Made by a program: the position numbers and the translations under genes. Positions 54,401 to 64,000 of a stretch of DNA of 64,000 nt are shown in pieces. The number at the start of each line of letters is the position of its first letter. Positions within the stretch are counted from its first letter, which is position 1. The stretch is from Tubulanus polymorphus (taxonomy: Eukaryota > Nemertea > Palaeonemertea > Tubulaniformes > Tubulanidae): NCBI RefSeq assembly GCF_964204645.1, contig NC_134032.1, positions 3,250,916 through 3,314,915 on the forward strand. Reading direction: 5' to 3'. The notes below the pieces were generated by a model. It was not told the origin of the DNA and did not search any database. It was given only the letters and a program-made list of their open reading frames with translations.

Positions 54401-54951
54401 CTCCGGAAGCTAGCTCAATTCTCATTATCATGCACATGACGTCGTGGTTTGTTCGCCAACCAGTCGTGGATACTTGTCGTACTATATTGAGATGATTGCT
54501 CGCAGGTCGTACATATATACTTTCTCATGTTTGGAGTTAATATGGCCACTTAAACCATGACCATAGGCAGAAACTGACCCGAACCAGACTCGTGTGAAAT
54601 TTGGCCCGTGTCAAATTAAAAGGGCACATGAAGCTTGTTGGACCAATTAGCATTCACACGAAAATGCATAATTTGGCGCGGGTCTTACGTTTTGTTCGGG
54701 CTATGTTTTTCCCGTTTCAAACAAGCACGGACCTACGCTTAGTCCGGCACCTCCACGCCCGGGCGCAGGTCAGAAATTCTCGGTGATCGCGACGAATATC
54801 ATTTCAGAACTACACCAACTGGAAGTGGAGAGAACCAAACAATCGGAATAATGATGAAAATTGCGTCGAAATTCAACGCTATTTCGGCGGATGGAACGAT
54901 CTTCGATGCACCTCCAAACGTGTGCCTGCTGTTTGCTCGAAGGCTTGCTGA
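48498..54951 (+). CDS. Secreted EGF / C-type lectin protein, nine exons
   Basis: Exons with consistent phases: 48498-48582 (signal peptide, MDYYLTFGITLLMMS), 48904-49035 (EGF-like, CVDTKNSYYCKCQDGF), 50149-50286, 50460-50515 and 50635-50821 (first C-type lectin domain; WNWGEPNNR and GKWNDINC), 52297-52425 (calcium-binding EGF, DINECALG...CVNTEGSYRC), 52787-52933, 53203-53261 and 54808-54951 (second lectin domain; WKWREPNNR, GGWNDLRC, end at TGA). Each internal exon has AG before and GT after. EPN with WND is the mannose-type calcium/sugar-binding signature, so an extracellular sugar-binding role, perhaps in immunity or adhesion, is likely. The two lectin domains have the same three-exon structure, indicating internal duplication. 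Confidence 0.85.
50880..52278 (+). repeat. Minisatellite (~33 bp unit) in a lectin-gene intron
   Basis: Head-to-tail copies of CTGTACCCTGCACCCCTTCA followed by GACAATCTGCTGA, with variants of 30-34 bp. The unit is close to a multiple of three, which produces long open frames on both strands without coding meaning. It fills most of the intron between 50822 and 52296. Confidence 0.92.
52497..52600 (+). repeat. CT-rich microsatellite
   Basis: A (CT)n and CTCC-rich tract in the intron after the calcium-binding EGF exon. Confidence 0.8.
52955..53045 (-). repeat. tRNA-like (SINE) fragment in a lectin-gene intron
   Basis: On the minus strand, TTGGTCTACTTGTTAGCACA, an anticodon-arm-like CTTGCCTTCTACGTACGAG and a truncated T arm resemble a tRNA-derived SINE head. 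The B box is degenerate. Confidence 0.35.
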
Positions 54952-57539
54952 TAACAAAAAAAATATGCGACCAGGCGAAAAAGCACTTTAGATAGGTTAA
55001 CTATAGTTTTCTAGACTAATTCGCCCGATGAAGCTACTATACATAAATAGCGAAAACTCGTGCGGCTAATTAATTAGTTAACCTATAAAGTACTAGTAGT
55101 ATCGACACCTGGTAGCCTGTCTTAATACATTTTTACCCGATTTACTTATCTTAATCCTTATGATTTAAATGAATCATACTTCATAAGAAACGGAAATAAA
55201 AGTATATCTTCCCAGCTCTGCATACATACGCTTAGTTGTTTTCTTTTTAAGAATATATCCATTTGAAGGCTGCAAAAACTAATCCATTTTACTAATCCAT
55301 TGCTAACCGATATTCGTTCAGATCGCGAGTTCAGTTATTTTCAACTGGTTCCCGCGCTGCGCCCACCAGTCTATGTATTAATCAGATCAGATGCGTTGTT
55401 TCTCACCGATTATTATTGTTACCATATTTATTGCTGTGTATCAAAGTAAAATTTCATGCTCAAAATCACTTACAGCATATCAAAAAATGATGTTTAAAAC
55501 ATGACTACAAAATGCCTTGATCAATCACCTATGATCGGGTGGTAGGACATTCCAGATAAAAAGCGCACTCCATAGCGGCAATCAAACCCTGGCAAGGTCA
55601 AGTTCATGTTCAAATGCATTTCACGGAAAGCATGACAGGCTATGTACAGAGATCGAGAGAAAAAAACAAACATACAAAAGAAATTACAATTTCTAAACAA
55701 GCACAATTATAAAAAGAGAGAGAACATTAGCTTTCTGTGTGTGAGCAAAGCAAAGCTTCTCGCGAGCACCCAGTAAATAGTAGCAGCGGCAATTACCGTA
55801 GTTTTATTGAAGAATGTATTTTCTCTGAAACACCAGGCGTCATACCGACTTGACCGAATACGTGCGCCGTTATTCTAGTACACAGAAATTCCGCTATCGT
55901 TATTCGTAGGGGCAGCACTGGACGGTTCAGATCATCAAACAGAGCCTCGCTATTCTACTGTGGCATGCGAGGAATACAGATATCAAGTCAAACTTCGTCC
56001 ATCTATAAATACCAGTTTGTCTAGAAAAATAATCGTAACAACGCGAAAGCTTGATTTCAGTAGAATATTCTTTTTAGATAATATTCTTTTATTCTTCCTT
56101 TAAGCAGTATATTGTATTGTATTAGCATCTAGACAGACTCGCTTGCCACATCAGGAATATCTAGTCAATCTGATTCTATTCCCCGAAGAATTTCAGAATA
56201 AACAGATCAATTATAACAACAGTACTAATACAGTAGACCGCACTCGCCACGGATCTCAAAGACCAATGAATTTCTCCCAATTTTATGTTTCAGCCGAAAA
56301 TTCATCGCTGTAACGAGGGTGTTTCAGATAACCCGACCTGGTCTCTCTATACAAGAGACAATTAAAATGTGTACTAATTTCTGACTTTCATCGAAAACCT
56401 TTTATAATTCTGTTGATTATTATTATTATCATTATTACATATTTTCCAGAAATATGACGGTATGAATCTGCACACGCAGATTCTATGTATGTACTATACA
56501 TCCAATTTTAAACTAAATCCTATCTTAAACTTCTACTTAAGGCGATCGGCAATCGATAACCGTGATACCGTGGAGTTACCGGCGATCCCCGAAACCTGGA
56601 CGGAGCGCCCCTGATGTCGAACGTTTGCGAAGCTATCGTTTTGTGGCGCCCTCTTGTGGAGGACCATCTTCAATCTGTGTCGAATTACAACGGTTTATAT
56701 CCAGGAATCGGAACGATTTTTTTTTTCAAACCAGGATGCTCCTTTATTGATTAAAAAATGATGGCCAAAACATGCTATTTTGTTAATTTCTTAATAAGGG
56801 TCATCGGGAAGGGTTTGTGTTGGTTTGAGCTTCGGCAGGAGGCAGTTTAACCCCGGGCCCTACAAGCAAGGATGCTTTGAGTCTGTGTACTCAAGTTGAA
56901 GAAATTTAACAATAATAGCATATAACGGCTATCATATTTGAATCTACATGTATTCTATTTGTATATATTACATCGAGTGAGAACAGAATTCCACGTTGGA
57001 TAAGCGTACAAAATCAGCCAAGGCGCTGTTGGGAATCGACGGATTCGAAATGGCATCTCGGTGAAATAACCAATCCGAACTAGTTATAGCGTTGCAGGGG
57101 GGAAGACCTAGGAGTGACATGTCTGCCATGCGAGTCACGAGATGGGAACTTCAATTCACATATGACGCCCATAATTGAAGTCCAATAACTATCATGAAAT
57201 GATAATCCCAAACGGTATTATCACTTGAACAAACAAACTTTTTGCCAGGTGCGGCGGGCTCAGAGACCGAAGCTAAAGTTAGTTACGATGAAATTCACAT
57301 TGAATTTTTCGTAGTTGAGACGCTCAATTTATATGAAAAATTATATGAAAAATACAATAAAGACACTTTATACTGTCAACCCCCGAATACTGTCAATACC
57401 ACCCAAATCGGTGCAGAACGATTTTGGCGGTATATCGAGGGGTTTTACTACATATTTCTATAGAAGTGTACATCGAGAAAACCTGGCGGTAGGCGGGGTG
57501 GCTGTTAATTGGAGGGCAGTATATCGGTGGTAGACTGCA
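54952..57539. other. Intergenic region with dispersed repeats
   Basis: About 55890-56000 shares a repeat with 26990-27090 (CGCTATCGTTATTCGTAGGG, then a GCAGCACTG segment), and a partial copy lies near 56130-56170 (CAGACTCGCTTGCCACATCA). No gene can be supported. Short frames at 56562 and 57242 lack family patterns. Confidence 0.5.
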
Positions 57540-57990
57540 TGTATTTACAATACAGTATAGGGAAAAATTAGATGGCGGAAAAAGAGCAAAGTTCGGGGTT
57601 TCGAAATACCAATAACTGCGTGGTTATAGGGGGTAAGACGTGAAACGAGACCGTGTTTTACTATATAGAGCCGGTGCTTCAAAAATGATAAAATCCAAAA
57701 TAACTGATATTGCTATTTCCCGTATAAACTGTAGTAGCGTTAATATCAATATTTCTTCTTTACGTATTTCTTCTTTACGTATCTTCTTTATCTTCTTTAC
57801 GTTTAGCCTGAATTTGTTGCAGTTTTATTATCATAACTGTATTGAGAATAATAAACAACGCGATCGGTAAATGCTCTTTAAAAATTGGTTCGTAAACAGA
57901 AAAAGTCGACGAAAATAAAGTCCTCAATAATATCTGAATCACTTTTATTGGACACCATTTGAAGAGTATTTGTGCAGACATCCCGAAAAG
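57540..57990 (-). pseudogene. Decayed GPCR fragment, paralogue of the next gene
   Basis: On the minus strand it parallels the TM5-TM7 part of the receptor at 58155-59221. PIFKEHLPIALFIILNTVMI followed by QQIQAKRKED matches PIIKEYLPVILLIISNTIMI and RQIQAKRKED there, and the DNA from 57540 to 57700 aligns with 58215-58400. Stops and frame changes are frequent, so it is a dead tandem copy. Confidence 0.75.
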
Positions 57991-58154
57991 AACAACTCTA
58001 GTAGTATCGAGATACGGACTGTGTAAATTGCTGCAGAAATTGCTACCATCAAACTACGTAGTTGTTAGTCGTCAAAAATCACAACATACAATTAGTAAGT
58101 TATGTTCGAACTGTTCAAATAAGAATTAGCAATAGCAAGTTAACGTTCATTTGA

Positions 58155-59221
58155 TCATGTCGCGTTTCGTCGACATCGGTCTCGCATAAGTTTCAGAGCT
58201 GTTTTCCTAAACGTACCGTTTACGATACAGTACAGGAAAAAATTGGACGCAGAATTCAACATAGGAAAGAAAGCGCTGACAACTCGACCGAAATACCAAT
58301 AATCATTTGGCAAAGGGGGTAAAGACGGGAAACCCCATCGTATGTAATGATATATCGAAGAGAAAGATCCGGGTGTCTCAAAAACGCTGAACACCAAAAC
58401 AACCGATATCGCCATTTTCGTAGCCTTGATATCAATATTTCTATTCTTATCCTCACCTCCGTGTGAGGTGAAATCCTCTTTACGTTTAGCCTGAATTTGT
58501 CGCAGTTTTACTATCATAATTGTATTGGAAATGATTAGTAATATAACCGGTAGATATTCTTTGATAATCGGTCCGTAAACAGCCGAAATCATATTTTGTA
58601 TAGTTTTCGATAATGTTCCTTTGTTTTCGCGGATGAACATTTGAATACGGTCCGAGCAGTCGTCCCAAAAATGATGAACTCCGTCGATTGTAGCGAAATA
58701 AGGCGCTTCGATCAGTCTACGAAGAATACGAAGCCTACAACTATCAGGACTTTGATTCGAAATTGTGTAATAGTTCGTTTCGCGAAAAATGGAAATATAA
58801 TCGATAGAGTTCGTTGTACGACGACACCGACAGTTATCCAGTTACGTGTCATTTGGGATGCAGTGCGCGGAATACGCGATATCAGAAAGATCCACGGCAT
58901 AGTCCCTATCTTACTGTAATTTGCGAGCACGTATTCTCCTTGTATCATCAGCGCTAGTATAATGCGTACCGGTCCTTGTATCCCGCGCCATATTAAAAAC
59001 ACAATGTCCATAACAGCCAAACAGCGTAGAAGATAATAAGAAATGTGAGTCGAACTCAATATCTTTAAAGTAACGACGACCAAAATGTTCAACAGAATGC
59101 CGAGTATCATGACGGCGAGGGACGCGATTCGCGTAGATACCTCGAATGTAATGTGGAACGTTCTGACCTTACATTTATGTTCCGATGAGACATCGGGTGG
59201 AGTCGTTGAGTTACCGTCCAT
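58155..59221 (-). pseudogene. Class A GPCR with one frame change
   Basis: The first frame (59221-58712) has an N-terminal NST glycosylation site, TM1 with ILLNILVVVTL, TM2 (LLRCLAVMDIVFLIW), TM3, and TM4 ending FRIKVLIVVGFVFF. After a one-step frame change near 58715-58740 the second frame gives the second extracellular loop (Cys-Ser-Asp-Arg) and TM5 to TM7 with NSASNFFLYCIVNGTFRKT, a variant of the NPxxY end. The order fits FMRFamide-receptor-like peptide receptors. It is either inactivated by one indel or affected by an assembly error. Confidence 0.75.
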
Positions 59222-61089
59222 AGGAGCGGATCATGCCGCGGTCCGATCTACGCGACGTAGAAAAATATTGTGTCTAGTGTCGACCAAAACCTAATTAACG
59301 CTGCCTATATCAGTATCGCGAATCATAAAAACGATAATACGCTATTTTGCGACCTGACTTGAGATTTTTTGTAACGGCTGTCGAACATTAACTATTCTAT
59401 ATGCCACTAATTGATGATGTACAGGTATGCACGTGTCGAGATATCTGTACTATAAGAGTAACGGCGAAACTTAGTCAATGGTTGGCGCGGTCTGTGCGCT
59501 TTGGATTACCAAGTTTTTGGTACAAAATGAAAGATACAGGTCGTGTGTATGTTCGACGAGCATTTATCTCAACAGGAGAGGTTGGATATAGCAGCGCTGC
59601 GCGTTGATTCTAAGATCAATCCGTTTAGGTAGTTTTAAAAGATGATGTAGCCAATTGGCACCGCAATGACTGCGCTTATAAAATCCACAGCTCGGCGAAA
59701 ACATTTTGAAAATCGGTTGTTAATTAAGATTTTTACGATATCGTTGCATCTCCCAAGATTTTTAGTATGTTACGCAATGAATATATTTTATAAATCACAT
59801 ATTTTATATGTTCCTGACGGTAAATGCGAATAAAATATCCAGTTTTGAGTAGATGAAGTGTTGATGAACGCCCGGATTACATTCCGAAGAATGCGGAATA
59901 ACGCGGATTCAGATTAAATGCCCCAAAAACTTACAAAAATACGATATTTATATTCATCCTACAATATGGCCGATCATGGTCAGGACATCTATCACATGGA
60001 CGGACTTTTTCAAGAAATGCTGATCATTAGGTAAATTGTTAATTTTCTCGTAACATAAATCAGTTAGAAATTACAAGGACGCTGTTCATTTACTATACGA
60101 ATACACAGAATTCCAGAAAAAAATAAATCTCAAGAATACGCGAATCCCGAACTACCAACTCCACACCGCTTTTTACCAATAAAGATAGTTGTACAAATCG
60201 CAGCCGTTTTTTCGAATTTCTCACGATTTCGTTGAATGTTTTGATAGTGAACTTTTATAGATAGCTAAATCGAAAATAAAAACAGAAATAACCCCCCCCC
60301 CCAAAAAAAAAAATCCTTTTTAATGAATGTGGGCAACGTAGAAATATTAGATTATTTTCTAGCGATGTGTTTGCCTGAATTCCGGGTTCTGGATCCGTAG
60401 TCTACTCTTTACGAGTTTTCAGCACTTATCAATCCATACGTCATACGTTACTCAATCGTAAACAAACGATTCAGAAAACTGTATTTCTTTTATTTGATAT
60501 CATTTGAATCCGTTTGAATCAAATCCATGCAAAGACAAAAATTATGCAGCTTACGACTCCAGAGTCGATGACTCCGAATTTCGAGCGAGGTTGCAGCTTG
60601 TGACTCCGAATCAATGACTCCAAATTTCACGTAAAGTTGTGAATGTTGCGGCTTGTTACTCCAGAGTCAATGATTCCAAATATTTGTGAATATGGGTTAT
60701 ATTTGTATCTAGACGTGGTACCACTGGTGGTCTAATTTAGAATTTGGATTCCGCGAAGTCATTAGAAATGCCAGCAATTTTCCGGTATTGATATCGTATC
60801 AGGTGTCCACATGAGTTTATCTGTGAAATGTAAAGAGTAATATGTAATATCTACACAGGTATGAATGAAGAGAAATATACAATTTTCACCGAACAAGTTC
60901 TATGAATATATGAAATATATATGAATAGATGCTTTCGGACCGAAGTGTCAGATGATACCGGAGCATGTTTCAGCTCGAATATGAATTATCAAGTCTATAC
61001 ACGCTCGTAGAGTTTCATTTTGCGCAGTGACAAGTAGAAAAGAACAATTATATAAACACTTAAATATCAATAAACACTTAAATATCAAA
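59222..61089. other. Intergenic region
   Basis: No gene is seen. A C9-A11 run lies at about 60292-60311. About 60555-60690 holds three loose copies of a ~60-bp unit with GACTCCAGAGTCGATGACTC. Confidence 0.5.
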
Positions 61090-61630
61090 TATCAATCATT
61101 TCATCACCCCCTAATTCATCTTTAAACTTTCCAGGAATGTTCTTATTATCATTGCTAAATAATTCATGATCTTTTGGATAATTGCTAAATTCAAAATGAT
61201 GTTTTAATGTTTTAAGTCTTTTTTATGATATTTGTCTTGATTTTTAGTATGTACGCATCAGTATTTTTTAGGATTAATGGGAACCCAGAATTGAATGTTC
61301 CGTCATCTGTCGATAAATCATAAACATAATCTGATGGGTTATATATTTCAAATAAATCTTCAGTTAATTCTTTTTCTACATGCCTTAAATTAAAACAATT
61401 TGGTTAGATTTAATTTATTCAATGCATAATATGTTTAATCCTGATACAGCAACTTTTCCTTTTTGTGCAAATCTTATTACTGGAGAACTCGTAAATTTCT
61501 TCCGTCCATCTGCAGCATAGAATCCAATGAAGAACATTTTCTTAAATTATATTTAGCATTTAAAGAGCATATGTCATCAAAATGGAATATTTTATAAAAT
61601 TCATTTTCAAATGTGATGTATTCACAAATA
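61090..61630 (-). pseudogene. Relic of the polinton-type polymerase and intein
   Basis: On the minus strand this aligns with element positions about 10600-11180: the second LAGLIDADG helix region, the block F-like part, an intein C-terminal end reading FPLILKN followed by TDAY, and the polymerase C-terminal part as far as the segment before GGDEMI. Several indels break the frame. No inverted repeats or other element genes are near. It shows a second, older insertion of a related intein-bearing element. Its intein end differs from the intact copy (LKN against AVN). Confidence 0.85.
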
Positions 61631-62129
61631 TCAAATATGGAATTGGTTTGAATTTTAGTTCAGCCATTACTGAGAAACATGACTATTAAATCGGCAATTT
61701 CAGCGCGTGCTCACTGTTTTTGTTTATCTTAGCAGGTGCGTGTTTCTGACGTCATCTCTAACAAACGCACGCGGCTTCCAGTCATTTCACTAGACATTTC
61801 ATGTGATATTTTATCGTTTTGTGAGTGATTTGAATTACTAAACTCTTTCCATTGTATAGTGTTGCTACCGTTGTATATAATATGATAATCGTATATCAGT
61901 GAGTAGCGCTGTAGGTCAGTGAATACGGTGAACAAATGGTGTTTATTTTATCAATCAGACGTAGGCTTCGCGTACTGACCCGCACATGTGCTTGTGTTGA
62001 TTGTCATGGTTAACATCATAAATAGCGCCACCCGTGGTTTGATTATGAACTATACGTACGGAGTGAAGGACTATTCCGCTAACTATTACGGCTAATTCGT
62101 GCTCATTTTTTCAATAAGTCACATTTCAG
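61631..62129. other. Intergenic region
   Basis: No gene is visible between the relic and the Harbinger end. Confidence 0.45.
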
Positions 62130-62323
62130 GGGCCAGTTGCTCAAAGGTTGTTTAAGTCTTAAACAGTCGTTAAATTGCTAAACGAGTCGTTAAAAATTAA
62201 ACAGTCGTTATTTCCGGTTGTTCAAAGATTTAACGGTCGGTTAAATCACTTAAACGACCGTTATAGTTAAACGGTCCAAGGTAGGTTGTTTATCTCACCT
62301 AACGACTCGTTAAATCAACAAAA

Positions 62324-63765
62324 ATGGCCGACGACATAGGTTGCTTTCTTCCAAATTTTCAAAATGAAAGACATTTTAGACATAATTTTGAGCAATATGG
62401 GAATTCACTGATGATCAATTGCGGCAAAGATTCAGATTTGGTCGGCATGGTCTGGAATTCATCAAAAACCTAGTCGGAGACGATATGAACAGGGCAACTC
62501 ACCGTAATCATTCAATTAGTGTTTCAAACCAGATTCTGATAGGACTCCGATTTCTCGCCTGCGGTTCATTCTTGGAAGTGGTTGGTGATGGTTTTGGTGT
62601 GCATAAGAGTACAGTTTCACGTATTGTACAGCGGTTCGTAAATAGTATTTGCGAACACGCCGATGAATTCATTAAATGGCCGGCAGTCGACGATTTGAAT
62701 GACCTGAAGAGAGGCTTTTATGATCTGGCCGGATTTCCGAACGTTGTTGGTGCCGTCGACTGTACGCACATTGGCATTCAGGCTCCAACAGAAAATGAGC
62801 CAGCTTTCGTCAACAGAAAGAGCTTTCATAGCATCAATGTTCAGGCAATATGTGATCACAAAGGTAAAATATTGCTCCCAGTTAATGTTTTGTTTCTCCC
62901 GTAATTTATATATTTCCGGGTACTTGCGACTAGATGCAGCAAGCAACAGTTTTATCTCAGTCTTAGCATTACAGTAGAAGGCGCTACTATACAGTCCCTA
63001 ATCTTCCCCGCTTCAATACTGGTTCGAATCCCAAGATAGGTCTACCATCATGAAGCATACCCTACTTATGTTTGTGTCAAACTTAACCCTCAGTCATTAT
63101 ACGTAAAAAATGTCTATTAGTAGGCCTATTGATCACGCTGTTTTTCTTCTTTCCAACAAGATTTACCAACATCATTGCAAAATGGCCTGGATCGACTCAT
63201 GATAGTCATATATTCCGATCATCTCCAATCTGCAGGTATGAATGTCTCCGTCTCACTTGAACTATGTGTTCGCCCTCCCTTGTTTCTGTAATTTATGAAC
63301 TATAAAAATAACCTTTTCACAGAGATCAATTCTTGCATATTCTAAAGTGTTACGTTATTGGAAAAACCAGAAGGAAAATAATTTTCCCATGAGTCGAAAT
63401 CTAAGAAAAAGTCCATTTGACTGAGAATTGCTATCAATCATTGGAATCTTTTCTTATTGAAGCTTAGAACCATTCACCATCTATAACTCACAACTTGATT
63501 TAGGGATGGCTGATTTTTTCTTTCCTAGATATTTGGAAGCACATCCTGATTCCACATTCTACACGCAGAAATAAGAATGATACCCGGACGTGTCTGTAAG
63601 ATCGTTTTGTGCTGTGCCATACTACACAACATAGCTATACAGTTAAATGAACCAGAGCCCGCAGATGTCGTCGACGAAATGGAGTTTGGTGACGTCTTTG
63701 CACCACCAAATGTTGATGGCGTGGCATTCAGAGCCAAATTTGCGACCAGGCATTTCAATGACTAA
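62324..63765 (+). pseudogene. Harbinger transposase (HARBI1-like), split into exons or broken
   Basis: Starts MADDIGCFLPNFQNERHF, changes frame near 62395, and then has the long frame 62419-62904 with RQRFRFGRHGLEFI, a helix-turn-helix-like VHKSTVSRIVQRF and the catalytic GAVDCTHIGIQAP (first Asp of the DDE triad). Around 63160-63235 the next part reads [20 protein letters not shown] (second Asp), ended by AG/GTATG, and the last part lies at 63560-63765 (GRVCKIVLCCAILHNIAIQL to the stop). GT/AG-like borders suggest introns, but at least one frame change is real. The enzyme would cut and paste the element. Confidence 0.75.
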
Positions 63766-63864
63766 AATCAATCTAATCATGGGAAAAATTTTTAATAAAA
63801 TTGAAAAAAACATTAAATCATACGTTGTATTGGATAATTATAAACATGAAACGGAATCTTTAAA

Positions 63865-64000
63865 TTATTCTTCTAATTTCCTAATTTCAAGACGTATTTT
63901 TTGTTTTTGGAGTTCTGCCACTTCTTTCTGGACAACCAGCAACTCGCACTGAAGCTGCAATCGGTCATCAGTGGTAAACTTCCTCCGTTTTGGCAGTTTT
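63865..64000 (-). CDS. Myb/SANT-type Harbinger companion protein, C-terminal end (partial)
   Basis: The minus-strand frame entering from beyond the window reads KLPKRRKFTTDDRLQLQCEL, continues as a Gln/Glu/Lys-rich coiled coil (EVAELQKQKIRLEIRKLEE) and stops at 63865-63867. This matches the tail of the Myb-like protein that binds the transposon ends and imports the transposase. It converges on the transposase gene 100 bases away. The DNA-binding part lies outside the window. Confidence 0.6.
   Translation of the reverse strand, partial: KLPKRRKFTTDDRLQLQCELLVVQKEVAELQKQKIRLEIRKLEE

Larger units (their letters stand above)
62130..64000 (+). mobile_element. PIF/Harbinger transposon, left part (continues past the window)
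   Basis: Begins with GGGCCAGTTGCTCAAAGG, a terminal sequence typical of Harbinger elements, followed by subterminal repeats of TTAAACGACCGTTA-like words. It carries the transposase on the plus strand and the end of a Myb/SANT-type gene on the minus strand, the usual two-gene arrangement. The right end is not in the window. Confidence 0.75.

Overview
The window is eukaryotic, almost certainly from an invertebrate animal. It has intron-containing and single-exon receptor genes, long minisatellites, tRNA-derived SINE fragments, a BEL/Pao and another LTR retrotransposon, a PIF/Harbinger transposon and TTAA-flanked MITEs. Single-exon rhodopsin-like GPCRs, a C-type lectin/EGF gene and the repeat types fit a marine (probably spiralian) animal, but the species cannot be fixed from sequence alone.

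The outstanding object is a complete, very A+T-rich, virus-like element at 6282-22090 (15.8 kb). It has near-identical ~116-bp terminal inverted repeats starting AGTAATTAG and a perfect 6-bp target-site duplication (AACGGC), the hallmark of Maverick/Polinton integration. It encodes a protein-primed family B DNA polymerase, a zinc-finger protein resembling poxvirus late transcription factor VLTF3, a penton-like minor capsid protein, a double-jelly-roll major capsid protein and a set of small membrane or hypothetical virion-type proteins. The polymerase gene carries an intein with a LAGLIDADG endonuclease, placed inside the catalytic YxDTDx motif. Nearly every gene starts at a TAATTTTTT-spacer-TAAATG motif that looks like a poxvirus late promoter and often shares its first bases with the stop codon of the gene before. 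No integrase, packaging ATPase or maturation protease is visible. A non-coding block near the right end folds into hairpins with identical GGCGCC-containing loops. A second, decayed piece of the same polymerase and intein lies at about 61090-61630.

Layout. 1-4.8 kb: an intact GPCR, a 41-bp minisatellite and a second GPCR broken by two frame changes. 6.2-22.1 kb: the virus-like element, inserted in a host exon whose frame reads through if one target-site copy is removed. 22.7-24.1 kb: an MFS (SLC18-like) transporter on the minus strand. 24.1-29.7 kb: mostly intergenic with a BEN-domain fragment and a TTAA MITE. 29.75-38.27 kb: a histamine N-methyltransferase-like gene split by a 7.6-kb LTR retrotransposon (30090-37703, CTAT duplication) that keeps gag and protease but no reverse transcriptase. 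38.9-46 kb: repeat-rich, with a BEL/Pao integrase relic, a foldback element and a HECT-like pseudogene. 46.5-48.3 kb: a 20-bp minisatellite. 48.5-55 kb: a nine-exon secreted EGF/C-type-lectin gene with a ~33-bp minisatellite in an intron. 57.5-59.2 kb: a GPCR with one frame change and a decayed neighbour copy. 61-61.6 kb: polymerase/intein relic. 62.1-64 kb: the left part of a Harbinger transposon with its transposase and the end of a Myb/SANT-type companion gene.

Within the element the polymerase and the VLTF3-like gene converge, and the VLTF3-like gene and the capsid block diverge from a shared 68-bp promoter region. The pattern suggests one zinc-finger late factor acting on many identical late promoters, as in large DNA viruses, here inside a Polinton-sized element.
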